Assembly: GCA_963772965.1 (NCBI GenBank)
Contig: CAVYZU010000002.1
Span: forward strand, 930,001 to 994,000
Length of the DNA stretch: 64,000 nt
From: AP-15 sp963772965
GTDB taxonomy: Bacteria; Pseudomonadota; Alphaproteobacteria; ATCC43930; CGMCC-115725
Direction: 5' to 3'
Positions 27,469 through 36,236 of the stretch are shown here, piece by piece. A model generated the notes under the pieces. That model saw only the letters and a list, made by a program, of their open reading frames with translations. It was not told the DNA's origin and did not search any database. The translations under genes were made by a program, and so were the position numbers. Within the stretch, counting starts at the first letter, position 1; every line of letters starts with the position of its first letter.

Positions 27469-28674
27469 TTGCTGAACGGCCGGCGCGTCCTGTTGATCAT
27501 CTCGGGCGGGATCGCCGCCTATAAGAGCCTCGACTTGATCCGCCGGCTGCGCGAGCGCGGCGCGACGGTGCACGCGGTGATGACCGCAGCGGCGGCGCAT
27601 TTCGTGACGCCGCTGTCGGTCGCAGCGCTCTGTGAGGACAAGGTCTATACCGATCTCTGGTCGCTGACCGACGAAAGCGAGATGGGCCACATCAGGTTGT
27701 CGCGCGAGGCCGATCTGGTCGTTGTCGCACCGGCAAGCGCAGATTTGATCGCGCGCATGGCGGCGGGGCTCGCCGACGATCTGGCGACAACGGTGTTGCT
27801 CGCCTCCGACAAGCCGGTGCTGATAGCCCCCACGATGAATTTGATGATGTGGGCACATCGGGCGACGCAGGCCAATCTCGCCACTCTCGCCGGCCGGGGG
27901 GTTATCCGGATCGGTCCGGGCTCGGGCGAACTTGCTTGCGGCGAAGTCGGCTCGGGACGTATGGCCGAGCCGTTGGAGATTATTGCCGCGATCGAAAAGT
28001 TGCTGGTGGGCGCAGACCGCCGGCTCGCCGGCCGACGGGCACTGGTGACGAGCGGTCCGACCCGCGAGCCGATCGACCCGGTGCGCTATATCTCAAACCA
28101 TTCGTCGGGCAAGCAGGGGCACGCGATCGCGGCGGCGCTTGCCGGCCTCGGCGCCGACACGGTGCTGGTCTCCGGGCCGACGCAGGAGCCGACACCTGCC
28201 GGCGTCGAGCTCGTGCCGATCGATACCGCCGCCGAGATGCTCGCGGCGTGCGAGGCGGCGCTGCCGGTCGATGTCGCGGTCATGGCGGCCGCGGTCGCAG
28301 ACTGGCGGGTCGAGAGCGTGGCCGGACACAAGCTCAAAAAGGACGGTAAGGGACCGCCAACACTGCGCCTCGCCGAGAATCCCGATATCCTCGCCAGCAT
28401 TGCGCAGCGCGCCAACGACCGCCCGGCATTGGTCATCGGCTTTGCCGCCGAGACCGACGACATCGTTGACAACGCCCGCGCCAAGCGCGCCCGCAAACGA
28501 TGCGACTGGATCCTCGCCAATGATGTCTCACTTGGTTCGGGCACGTTCGGCGGTGAGCGCAACACGATCCACCTCGTCGATGCGGAAGGGGTCGAGGACT
28601 GGCCGGTCATGACCAAAGCCGAGGTGGCGGCGCGGCTGGCCGCACGCATTGCCGACCATTTGCGCGCGCAATGA
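27469..28674 (+). CDS. coaBC: Bifunctional phosphopantothenoylcysteine decarboxylase/phosphopantothenate-cysteine ligase
   Basis: About 401 residues, the normal length. CoaC half: RRVLLIISGGIAAYKSLDLI flavin site, active-site His in MGHIRLSREADLVVVAPASA, and APTMNLMMW (PAMNxxMW type with T for A). CoaB half: ALVTSGPTREPIDPVRYISN and SSGKQGHAIA for nucleotide, then ENPDILASIAQR, VIGFAAETDDI and the end GSGTFGGERNTIHLV. It makes 4'-phosphopantetheine for coenzyme A. I chose a TTG start because GGAGG lies 6 nt upstream and the length fits; an ATG at 27424 is the alternative. It overlaps dut by 4 nt. Confidence 0.94.
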   Translation: MLNGRRVLLIISGGIAAYKSLDLIRRLRERGATVHAVMTAAAAHFVTPLSVAALCEDKVYTDLWSLTDESEMGHIRLSREADLVVVAPASADLIARMAAGLADDLATTVLLASDKPVLIAPTMNLMMWAHRATQANLATLAGRGVIRIGPGSGELACGEVGSGRMAEPLEIIAAIEKLLVGADRRLAGRRALVTSGPTREPIDPVRYISNHSSGKQGHAIAAALAGLGADTVLVSGPTQEPTPAGVELVPIDTAAEMLAACEAALPVDVAVMAAAVADWRVESVAGHKLKKDGKGPPTLRLAENPDILASIAQRANDRPALVIGFAAETDDIVDNARAKRARKRCDWILANDVSLGSGTFGGERNTIHLVDAEGVEDWPVMTKAEVAARLAARIADHLRAQ

Positions 28675-29210
28675 GGATCGAACTTCAGCTCCTCGATCCC
28701 CGGCTCCCCGGCTGGGGTTTTCCGTCGCGGGGATCGAGGCTCGCGGCCGGCCTTGATTTGCACGCTTGTCTCGATGGCCCGCTCGTGGTCGAGCCCCAGG
28801 CGCCACCGGTCCTAATCTCTGCCGGGATCGCTTTCCGGATCGGGGATCCGGATTGGTGTGCGCTCATCTTGCCGCGTTCGGGGCTCGGTCATCGCGAAGG
28901 ACTGGTGCTCGGCAACGCGATCGGGCTGATCGACGCCGACTACGAGGGGGCGTGCCTGATCTCGGCATGGAACCGCAACCCGCCGCAGAGCGGCGCTGCA
29001 ATCACGATCCACCCCGGAGATCGTATCGCGCAGTTGGTTTTCACCCGTATAACTCGGCCCGAATTCTCGATCGTTTCAGCTCTTTCCGATCAGGGAGCCC
29101 AAAGCCCCAGCCAATCCCTGACGCGCGGCGCTGGCGGATTCGGATCGAGCGGCATCGACGCGGCTTGTCCGGCCGAGCCAACAGGGCGAAACTCACACGA
29201 GATACTCTGA
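28671..29210 (+). CDS. dut: dUTP diphosphatase
   Basis: 179 residues. It hydrolyses dUTP to dUMP, keeping uracil out of DNA. All five trimeric-dUTPase motifs are present: AAGLDLHA (1), LPRSGLG (2), IGLIDADYEGA (3), PGDRIAQLVF (4) and RGAGGFGSSG (5). The segment before motif 5 (SALSDQGAQSPSQSLT) is longer than usual and there is a ~20-residue tail after it. It starts inside the coaBC stop (ATGA), so the two are co-translated, an order common in proteobacteria. The family-5 uracil-DNA glycosylase at 61 kb is the other uracil-control gene here. Confidence 0.94.
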   Translation: MRIELQLLDPRLPGWGFPSRGSRLAAGLDLHACLDGPLVVEPQAPPVLISAGIAFRIGDPDWCALILPRSGLGHREGLVLGNAIGLIDADYEGACLISAWNRNPPQSGAAITIHPGDRIAQLVFTRITRPEFSIVSALSDQGAQSPSQSLTRGAGGFGSSGIDAACPAEPTGRNSHEIL

Positions 29211-29236
29211 ACTTTAGGCGAGGGCGGCCGACGGAT

Positions 29237-29692
29237 ATGGTGCGGCTGACCAAAAAGCTTCTGTTTGCGATCGAGGCGGTGCTCGACATCGCCTATAATG
29301 GCGGCCCCGTCCCGGTTCGCTCGGCGGAAATCACGGCACGTCAGGGAATCCCACGCCGCTATCTCGAACCAGTTCTGCAGGAGCTGGTGCGCCACGGGAT
29401 CCTGGTCGGCATTCGTGGCCCATCGGGCGGCTATCGCTTGGCGCGGGAGCGGCGACGCATCAGCCTCGGCGACATCGTTCGCACGGTGCGTGCGCTGGAA
29501 ACCGCGGAGGACCCGATCACCGACCCGGCGGGCAGCGCGCTCGGCCATCAGATAGTGCGCCCGTTGTGGCTCGAACTGCAGGAAGAAATGATGCAGCGGC
29601 TCGATGCGCTGACGCTCGACGATTTGTGTACCCGCGCGCACAAAACAGGCATCACCGGCCGCACCTCGGAATTCACCGATTTCGAGATTTGA
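29237..29692 (+). CDS. Rrf2-family transcriptional regulator
   Basis: 151 residues. The winged helix reads MVRLTKKLLFAIEAVLDIAY, then AEITARQGIPRRYLEPVLQE, LVRHGILVGIRGPSGGYRLA and RERRRISLGDIVRTVRALE. The three-cysteine cluster of IscR/NsrR/RsrR is absent: LETAEDPITDPAGSALGHQI has no Cys and only one Cys occurs near the end. It is therefore a cluster-free member, like CymR, and its position 56 bp upstream of cysK suggests control of cysteine synthesis. It may be read with dut in an operon. Confidence 0.92.
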   Translation: MVRLTKKLLFAIEAVLDIAYNGGPVPVRSAEITARQGIPRRYLEPVLQELVRHGILVGIRGPSGGYRLARERRRISLGDIVRTVRALETAEDPITDPAGSALGHQIVRPLWLELQEEMMQRLDALTLDDLCTRAHKTGITGRTSEFTDFEI

Positions 29693-29748
29693 GCTTTCGG
29701 CATGTTGATCCTACATGAATAACGCTTGGCCTCTGGGAGAAATGTCTA

Positions 29749-30726
29749 ATGGACACCGCCGGCCCGACCCATCCGCACACCGCTGAATTCCGCGGCCACG
29801 TCTATGACAGCATCCTCGAAACGATTGGTGCGACGCCGTTGGTGCGTATTCACCGCTTGGCGCAGCAGGCCGGGGCGAAGGCCGATATCCTCGGAAAGTG
29901 CGAGTTCTTTAACCCGCTGAGCTCGGTCAAAGATCGTATCGGGGTGTCGATGATCGCCGCGGCCGAGGCCGCCGGCCGCATCAAACCCGGTACCGTCCTG
30001 GTCGAGCCGACCTCGGGTAACACCGGCATCGCGCTCGCTTTTGTCTGTGCCGCCAAAGGCTACAAGCTGATCCTGACGATGCCGGACAGCATGTCAGTCG
30101 AGCGCCGCAAGATGCTGCAACTGCTCGGGGCTAAGCTAGAACTGACGCCGGCGGCTCAGGGCATGCGAGGCGCCATCGCCAAAGCAGAAGAAATTGCTGG
30201 ATCGTTGCCGGACGCCTTTATCCCGCAGCAATTCCAGAACCCGGCAAATCCGGAAATTCATCGGCGCACCACGGCCGAGGAGATCTGGAAAGACACCGGC
30301 GGCAAGGTCGACGCGATCGTCAGCGGCGTCGGCACCGGCGGAACCTTGACCGGTGTGGGCTCGGTGCTGAAGCCGCGCAAGCCTGAGCTGAAGATGATTG
30401 CGGTCGAGCCGGAAGACAGCGCGGTGTTGTCGGGCGGGACCCCGGGGCCGCACCGGATTCAAGGCATCGGCGCTGGCTTTGTCCCCGAAATACTCGATAC
30501 CAAGCTGATCGATGAAGTGATCCGCATCAGCAACGACACCGCGTTCCAGACCGCACGCGACGCCGCGCGGCTTGACGGACTGCCGGTCGGGATCTCCTCC
30601 GGGGCCGCACTCGCCGCGGCATTCGAAGTCGGCAAGAGGCCGGAGATGGCGGGCAAGACGATCGTCGTCATTTTGCCTAGCTTTGCCGAGCGTTACCTGT
30701 CGACCCCACTGTTCGAGGGTTTGTGA
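29749..30726 (+). CDS. cysK: Cysteine synthase A (O-acetylserine sulfhydrylase)
   Basis: 325 residues. It makes cysteine from O-acetylserine and sulfide with PLP. The Schiff-base lysine is K61 in FNPLSSVKDRIG; the substrate loop TSGNTGIALAF, the phosphate loop SGVGTGGTLTGVG and the C-terminal SSGAALAAAFEVGK are all canonical. GGGAGA lies before the ATG. It is preceded by a cluster-free Rrf2 regulator and followed by a MoeB/ThiF-type activator, a group that fits sulfur assimilation and delivery. The C-terminal ERYLSTPLFEGL matches CysK rather than CysM. Confidence 0.95.
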   Translation: MDTAGPTHPHTAEFRGHVYDSILETIGATPLVRIHRLAQQAGAKADILGKCEFFNPLSSVKDRIGVSMIAAAEAAGRIKPGTVLVEPTSGNTGIALAFVCAAKGYKLILTMPDSMSVERRKMLQLLGAKLELTPAAQGMRGAIAKAEEIAGSLPDAFIPQQFQNPANPEIHRRTTAEEIWKDTGGKVDAIVSGVGTGGTLTGVGSVLKPRKPELKMIAVEPEDSAVLSGGTPGPHRIQGIGAGFVPEILDTKLIDEVIRISNDTAFQTARDAARLDGLPVGISSGAALAAAFEVGKRPEMAGKTIVVILPSFAERYLSTPLFEGL

Positions 30727-30807
30727 GGGCGAAGGATTGGGTGTCGGCTGACTCGACGACTGACTCTGACAAAGTCAAACGCCTGGCAGTGCAGCAATAG
30801 GAGGACG

Positions 30808-31590
30808 GTGGTGGAACTCAGCGAGGAGCAGTTTCGCCGGTATGCGCGCCACCTGATCCTCGATGAGGTCGGCGAAGAAGGGCAGTTGAAGCTCCTCGAG
30901 TCGAGGGTGCTGGTCGTTGGCGCCGGCGGACTCGGTTCGCCGCTGCTGCTGTATCTTGCGGCGGCCGGTGTAGGCACGATCGGCATCATCGACAACGACC
31001 GGGTCGATATCACTAATCTTCAGCGCCAGATCGTGCATGCGACAAGGAATGTCGGCGTACTGAAGGTCGAGAGCGCGCGCGACACGCTCTCTGCAGTCAA
31101 CCCGGATATCCGGGTCGAGACCCACCCAGTGCGTCTGGCACCGGAGAATGCCGAAGCAATTATTGAGCGCTACGACCTCATCGCTGACGGCAGCGACAAT
31201 TTTGCGACGCGCTATCTGCTGACCGATTTGTGCTGCCGGCTGGAAAAGCCTCTTGTTGCGGCAGCCCTGTCGCCCTTCGAAGGCCAGTTGTCCACATTCC
31301 GGCCCTATCTCGGCGCCGGGCATCCCTGCTATCGCTGCCTGTTCCGCGATCCGCCGCCGCCCGATCTCGTGCCGCGCTGCGAGGAGGCCGGCATCCTCGG
31401 CGCCGTCGCCGGTGTGCTCGGCACCTTACAGGCGGTCGAGGTGCTCAAGGAACTGCTCGGGCTCGACGAGAGCCTGGACGGGCGGCTGTTGATTTATGAC
31501 GCGCTGCGTGCCGGCTTTCACTCGATCCGTATTGCCAAGGATCCGGAGTGTCCGACCTGTGGCCAGCACGCCCTTGCGACCGCGCGCTAG
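30808..31590 (+). CDS. moeB: MoeB/ThiF/HesA-type adenylyltransferase
   Basis: 260 residues of the E1-like family that adenylates the C-terminal glycine of a sulfur-carrier protein. Rossmann nucleotide loop VLVVGAGGLGSPLLLYLAAA, the Arg of NLQRQIVHATRNVG, DLIADGSDNFATRYLL, and two zinc pairs CYRC and CPTC. The catalytic-cysteine candidate is the Cys of PRCEEAGILGAVAG. No rhodanese domain is fused, so it is the bare MoeB type. GTG start (two consecutive GTGs) behind AGGAGG. It is downstream of cysK. Molybdopterin versus thiamine or cysteine pathway cannot be told without the carrier gene. Confidence 0.92.
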   Translation: MVELSEEQFRRYARHLILDEVGEEGQLKLLESRVLVVGAGGLGSPLLLYLAAAGVGTIGIIDNDRVDITNLQRQIVHATRNVGVLKVESARDTLSAVNPDIRVETHPVRLAPENAEAIIERYDLIADGSDNFATRYLLTDLCCRLEKPLVAAALSPFEGQLSTFRPYLGAGHPCYRCLFRDPPPPDLVPRCEEAGILGAVAGVLGTLQAVEVLKELLGLDESLDGRLLIYDALRAGFHSIRIAKDPECPTCGQHALATAR

Positions 31591-31739
31591 CGCGAAGTCT
31601 CCTAGGTAGCGGTCGCAAATTGGTCGGGCGGATGGAGAGCCAGGAGGTCGCCGGGCCTGGACCGGTCAGAAGCAAGCCGTCAGGAAAAATTCCTCATTGC
31701 GCCGACAAAACGCGACCCACATGGGCATAGGACGGTAAG

Positions 31740-31976
31740 GTGCGGGGCTTGGTCGGACTTTACCTCGGGATCGGCATCATACTATTGGCGATCGGATTTG
31801 TGCTCCCCGGATCGTGCGAAAACCGGAACACCAACGTTGTCAGCAATCTCGTCTTTGTTTTGACTTGGCCGGTCGGCCTCTATGCGGAAGTATATAAAGG
31901 ACCGTACTCTCTAAACGATTGGCTTCGCGCGCAAGCATGCTCTGGCGGCGACGGCCTTGGCACCAAGAAGATTTAA
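31740..31976 (+). CDS. Small membrane protein, hypothetical
   Basis: 78 residues starting at GTG behind GGTAAGG. Two hydrophobic stretches (GLYLGIGIILLAIGFVLPG and VVSNLVFVLTWPVGLYAEVY) separated by a short polar loop with one Cys, so probably two membrane spans; the tail is soluble with a Cys. No family recognised, and it lacks a conserved neighbour. It lies between the moeB and hemC genes and is convergent to hemC. Confidence 0.55.
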   Translation: MRGLVGLYLGIGIILLAIGFVLPGSCENRNTNVVSNLVFVLTWPVGLYAEVYKGPYSLNDWLRAQACSGGDGLGTKKI

Positions 31977-32009
31977 AGACGCGGCGCAATAGTTATGAGG
32001 CGATAGCGC

Positions 32010-32951
32010 TCAGCTGAGCCCGAATTCGGAGCCGGCGCGGCGACGCAACTCCTCACCCAGCGCGTTGCCGATTGCCGCCGCATTGGTTACTGCACCAGTC
32101 CGCCGCTCGCGAACTTCGCTGAGGCCATCGGGGGTCAACAGCAATCCTTCGATCGTCAACTCGCCCTGCTGGATTTCCGCGAGGGCCGCGATCGGCGTGT
32201 GGCATGATCCGTCGAGCACAGCCAGCATTGCTCGCTCCGCCGCGGCACAAGCGGCACTGGCATCGTCATGCAACAATCCGAGCAATCCCCGGATTTGTCC
32301 GTCGCCGGCGCGGCATTCGACGGCGAGGGCGCCCTGCCCTACTGCCGGCAGCATGACCTCGCGGGACAGGATTTCGTTGGCGATATGCGCGAGCCCGATG
32401 CGCTGCAATCCACACAGCGCGAGCAGAGTAGCATCCACTTCACCCGCTTCGAGCTTGCGAATGCGAGTGTTGGCGTTGCCGCGGAACGACACGATTTTCA
32501 AATCGGGACGCCGCCGCAACAACTGTGCTTGCCGCCGCAATGAGGCAGTGCCTACGACCGCGCCCTCCGGCAGCGCCGACAACGTTCCCGCGCTGCACGA
32601 CAAAAACGCATCGCGCGGATCATCACGCGGCAGGATGCAGCCGATCTCCACCCCTTCAGGCAGCCAGGTCTCGAGATCCTTGAGCGAGTGCACGGCTATG
32701 TCGATGCGGTAGTCGAGCAATGCCTCGTCGATCTCCTTGGTGAACAAACCCTTCCCGCCGATCTCGGCAAGCCGCCGGTCTTGCACTTGGTCGCCGGTGG
32801 TACGGATCGTCACGACCTCAACGGCGCCGACCGCTTGCAGTTCGGGATGCGCAGCGGTCAGCCGATCGCGAACCAGCTCGGTCTGCCGCAGCGCCATTGG
32901 GCTCCCGCGCGTACCAATGAGCAACGGGCGGATGACGGGCGGACCGCTCAT
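32010..32951 (-). CDS. hemC: Porphobilinogen deaminase (hydroxymethylbilane synthase)
   Basis: 313 residues from the start used. It polymerises four porphobilinogens to hydroxymethylbilane, the entry to heme, siroheme and B12. IGTRGSPMALRQTELVRDRL opens it; DRRLAEIGGKGLFTKEID, VHSLKDLETWLPEG, VGTASLRRQAQLLRRRP, and VSFRGNANTRIRKLEAGE are in order. The dipyrromethane cofactor cysteine is the Cys of LDGSCHTPIAA. A much longer frame upstream is not supported. It supplies the tetrapyrrole used by the cob and ctaA genes located about 9-12 kb away. Its start faces a UvrD helicase gene. Confidence 0.95.
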   Translation of the reverse strand: MSGPPVIRPLLIGTRGSPMALRQTELVRDRLTAAHPELQAVGAVEVVTIRTTGDQVQDRRLAEIGGKGLFTKEIDEALLDYRIDIAVHSLKDLETWLPEGVEIGCILPRDDPRDAFLSCSAGTLSALPEGAVVGTASLRRQAQLLRRRPDLKIVSFRGNANTRIRKLEAGEVDATLLALCGLQRIGLAHIANEILSREVMLPAVGQGALAVECRAGDGQIRGLLGLLHDDASAACAAAERAMLAVLDGSCHTPIAALAEIQQGELTIEGLLLTPDGLSEVRERRTGAVTNAAAIGNALGEELRRRAGSEFGLS

Positions 32952-33241
32952 CGATCTCGACCTGCCGACCTCGCCCGTTCGGACCAAGGTTTGCTCATCG
33001 GCACTCCTCAGGACGGCAACACCGCTGAGATAACGGCGTCCTCCAAGGCGACGAGTAGCATGATCTATGCACCATGAGGAGGTCGAAGGTTTGCCAATTC
33101 TTTCAGTCGCCGCACCCGTGTGAGCTTGTGCGGCTGGTTTTTCCGGTCGGCGGCCTTGGGATAGTGACGCAACGCCGGCGATCAGTTCGCGAATTGCGAT
33201 ACGGTGCAATCACGACGCCTGTGTTGCTATATCTATCGAGC

Positions 33242-35518
33242 ATGTCAGAGCCCGCTATTCTTGCATCGCGGCCCGCCGAGGCGGCGGCGCCGTATGTAGC
33301 TGCACTCAACGACGCACAACGCCGCGCGGTCGAGGCTGTCGACGGCCCGGTGCTCGTGCTGGCCGGCGCCGGCACCGGCAAGACGCGGGTATTGACGACC
33401 CGGCTGGCGCACATCCTTGCAACGCGCCGGGCGTTTCCGTCCGAGCTGCTCGCTGTCACCTTCACCAACAAGGCGGCGCGCGAGATGCGTGAGCGCCTCG
33501 AAAGAATGATCGGCCGCGCCGCCGACGGGCTCTGGCTCGGCACCTTTCACGCAATCGCGGCACGCATTTTGCGCCGTCACGCCGAGGGGGTCGGGCTGAA
33601 ATCCAGCTTTACGATCCTCGACACCGATGACCAGATCCGCTTGCTGAAGCAGATCCTGCAGGTCGAGAACATCGACGAGAGGCGCTGGCCGGCGCGGGTT
33701 TTGATGGCGGTCATTCAGCGCTGGAAAGACCGCGGCCTCAGCCCCGGTAAGGTGCCGTCCGGCGATGCCGACGGTCTCGCCGATGGCCGCCTGATCAAGC
33801 TTTACGAGCGCTATCAGGAGCGGCTCGCGACCGTCAACGCGGTCGATTTCGGCGATCTGTTGTTGCACAACCTCGCCTTGTTTACCGGACATCCCGACAT
33901 TCTCGCCGAATATCACCGCCGCTTCCGCTATCTGCTTGTTGACGAATACCAGGACACCAATGTCGCGCAATATCTCTGGCTGCGCTTGCTAGCCCAGGCG
34001 CGCAAAAACCTGTGCTGTGTCGGCGACGACGACCAGTCGATCTATAGTTGGCGCGGCGCGGAGGTCGGCAACATCCTGCGCTTCGAAAGCGATTTTCCCG
34101 GCGCGGCAGTGATCCGACTCGAGGAGAATTATCGTTCGACCTCCCGCATCCTCGGCGCCGCCGCAGGCATGATCGCGCACAATAGCGGGCGGCTTGGCAA
34201 GACCCTGTGGACGCAGGGCGAAGAGGGCGAAAAGGTCGTTATCCGGGGTGTTTGGGATGCCGAGGAGGAAGCGCGCTGGGTCGGCGACGAGATCGAGGCG
34301 CTGCAGCGGGCCGGTCATGCGCTGAGCGAGATCGCAATCCTGGTGCGCGCCGGCTTTCAAACCCGCGAATTCGAAGAGCGGTTTTTGGCGCTGGCTCTGC
34401 CCTACCGCGTTATCGGCGGTCCACGTTTTTACGAGCGCCAGGAGATCCGCGACGCGCTGGCCTATCTGCGGCTGATCGCGCAACCAGCCGACGACCTTGC
34501 TTTCGAGCGCGTTTTGAACACGCCGCGCCGCGGCATCGGCAGTTCGACCTTGCAGCAGCTCCATACCCTCGCGCGCGAGGAGCGCTTGCCGTTGATCGAG
34601 GCGGCGCGGGAATTGATCACCGGCGACCGGCTGCGCCCCGCCGCGCGCAATGCGCTTGCCGCTTTTGTCGCCAGCCTCGACCGCTGGCGCGCTGAGGCCG
34701 ACCGCACCTCGCATACCGATCTCGTGCAGATCGTGCTCGACGAATCCGGCTACACCGCGATGTGGCAGGCCGACCGCTCGCCCGATGCCGCCGGCCGGCT
34801 CGAAAACTTGAAAGAACTGGTCGTGGCGATGGCCGAGTTTGAAAATCTCGGCGGGTTTCTCGAACATGTCAGCCTGGTCATGGACAATGCCGCCGATTCC
34901 GGCGGCGACATGGTCAATCTGATGACCTTGCACAGCGCCAAGGGGCTTGAATTCGAGAGCGTCTTCTTGCCGGGCTGGGAGGACGGGTTATTCCCGAGCC
35001 AGCGAGCGATGGAGGAAGGCGGGCTTGCCTCGCTCGAAGAAGAGCGCCGCCTCGCCTATGTCGGGCTAACCCGTGCGCGGAGCCGCGCTTACGTGTCGTT
35101 CGCCGCGAACCGGCGCATCCATGGGCAATGGCAAAGTGCCATCCGCTCGCGGTTTGTCGACGAATTGCCGCCGGAGCATGTTGAATTTGTCGCCGAACCC
35201 GGGCTCGACATGCGCGCCGCAGGCTTTGGAGCCGGCAGTTGGGGCGGCGGGATCGACCTGGCGCAGACGCCGCCGGCGCGCCCCTGGGCCGAACGTCGGC
35301 CGCCGCTACTGATCGAAAGCGCCCCGGCGTCGCGACGCGGCATGGAAGTCCGGCGGGTCGGCGGGTTTGCGGTAGGCGATCGCGTCTTTCACCAGAAATT
35401 CGGCTACGGCGCCGTCACCGCGGTCGAAGACAACAAACTCGCGATCCGTTTCGAGCACGCCGGCGACAAAAACGTGCTCGACGCCTATATCGAGCACGCG
35501 GCGCAGCCGGGGACTTGA
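33242..35518 (+). CDS. UvrD/PcrA-type superfamily 1 DNA helicase
   Basis: 758 residues. All SF1A helicase motifs appear: LNDAQRRAVEAVDGP (Q), Walker A AGAGTGKT at residues 41-48, LLVDEYQDTN, GDDDQSIYSWRGA, LEENYRST, LMTLHSAKGLEFESVFLPGW and EEERRLAYVGLTRARSR. The C-terminal VFHQKFGYGAVTAVEDNKLA is the Tudor-like RNA polymerase-interacting tail of PcrA/UvrD. It unwinds DNA in excision repair and mismatch repair and may remove RNA polymerase. An in-frame upstream extension of ~56 codons has no homology, so the ATG at the MSEPA start was chosen. Confidence 0.94.
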   Translation: MSEPAILASRPAEAAAPYVAALNDAQRRAVEAVDGPVLVLAGAGTGKTRVLTTRLAHILATRRAFPSELLAVTFTNKAAREMRERLERMIGRAADGLWLGTFHAIAARILRRHAEGVGLKSSFTILDTDDQIRLLKQILQVENIDERRWPARVLMAVIQRWKDRGLSPGKVPSGDADGLADGRLIKLYERYQERLATVNAVDFGDLLLHNLALFTGHPDILAEYHRRFRYLLVDEYQDTNVAQYLWLRLLAQARKNLCCVGDDDQSIYSWRGAEVGNILRFESDFPGAAVIRLEENYRSTSRILGAAAGMIAHNSGRLGKTLWTQGEEGEKVVIRGVWDAEEEARWVGDEIEALQRAGHALSEIAILVRAGFQTREFEERFLALALPYRVIGGPRFYERQEIRDALAYLRLIAQPADDLAFERVLNTPRRGIGSSTLQQLHTLAREERLPLIEAARELITGDRLRPAARNALAAFVASLDRWRAEADRTSHTDLVQIVLDESGYTAMWQADRSPDAAGRLENLKELVVAMAEFENLGGFLEHVSLVMDNAADSGGDMVNLMTLHSAKGLEFESVFLPGWEDGLFPSQRAMEEGGLASLEEERRLAYVGLTRARSRAYVSFAANRRIHGQWQSAIRSRFVDELPPEHVEFVAEPGLDMRAAGFGAGSWGGGIDLAQTPPARPWAERRPPLLIESAPASRRGMEVRRVGGFAVGDRVFHQKFGYGAVTAVEDNKLAIRFEHAGDKNVLDAYIEHAAQPGT

Positions 35519-35632
35519 CGCCCGCCGCCACACCGGTGCGGGCCGACCGTCCATGGCAATACGCGGGTTCCCACTACGCTGCGAAGGCCCGGTGAAATGC
35601 CAGTCGACGGTCGTTAAGAGACTGATTGGCTG

Positions 35633-36214
35633 CTATGGCAAGTTGTAGCCGACCTTGCTCTCGATCTCGATCGTCCTTTGTACGGCGCGACGCGCCATGA
35701 TGCGGGCGAAATGGGCGTCGAGGTTCGGGTATTCGCCTGAAGCCGGCGAGGTCGCGGTCTTGAAGCGCCAATAAAGCCGAAACAGGTGGATGTCGGCGAT
35801 CGAATAATGCCCGCCGACCGCCCATTCATTTGACCCTAGCCGGGGGTCGGCAATCTTGAACACTTCCTGCCAGCGCTCGAGCCCGATGCGACGGGCCGGG
35901 TGTATCGTCGCGGCGATAAACGACATCCACGAAATCGCCTGCGCCTCCTCCTCGATGCCGCCCTCGGGCCACAGCTTCGCCTCGGGGTAGCGCCTAGCGA
36001 GGTAATAGAGTGTTGCGGCGACCTCGGTCAGCACCCGGCCGTCGATCATCAGGGTCGGGACTTTGGCCTCGGGATTGATCTTCTGGTATTCGGGCGAATG
36101 CTGCTCGCCCTTGGCCAAGGAAACGAGTTTCGTCTCGAACGGCACACCGATCTCATGCAACGCGATATGCGTCGCCATCGCGCTCGATCCCGGCGAGAAA
36201 TACAAGGTCAGCAT
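35633..36214 (-). CDS. Glutathione S-transferase family protein
   Basis: 193 residues. N-terminal thioredoxin fold: LTLYFSPGSSAMATHIALHE then IGVPFETKLV, with Ser of FSPGSS at the position of the catalytic residue, PEAKVPTLMIDGRVLTEVAA (cis-Pro and glutathione-binding), then a helical C-terminal domain ending SIADIHLFRLYWRF. It resembles the beta/GstA type. GAGGGAGC precedes the ATG. The neighbour upstream on the same strand is an LLM oxidoreductase whose stop is 22 nt from this gene's start, so the two are likely an operon. Confidence 0.9.
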   Translation of the reverse strand: MLTLYFSPGSSAMATHIALHEIGVPFETKLVSLAKGEQHSPEYQKINPEAKVPTLMIDGRVLTEVAATLYYLARRYPEAKLWPEGGIEEEAQAISWMSFIAATIHPARRIGLERWQEVFKIADPRLGSNEWAVGGHYSIADIHLFRLYWRFKTATSPASGEYPNLDAHFARIMARRAVQRTIEIESKVGYNLP

Positions 36215-36236
36215 TAGAGCTCCCTCTCTTTTTTTA

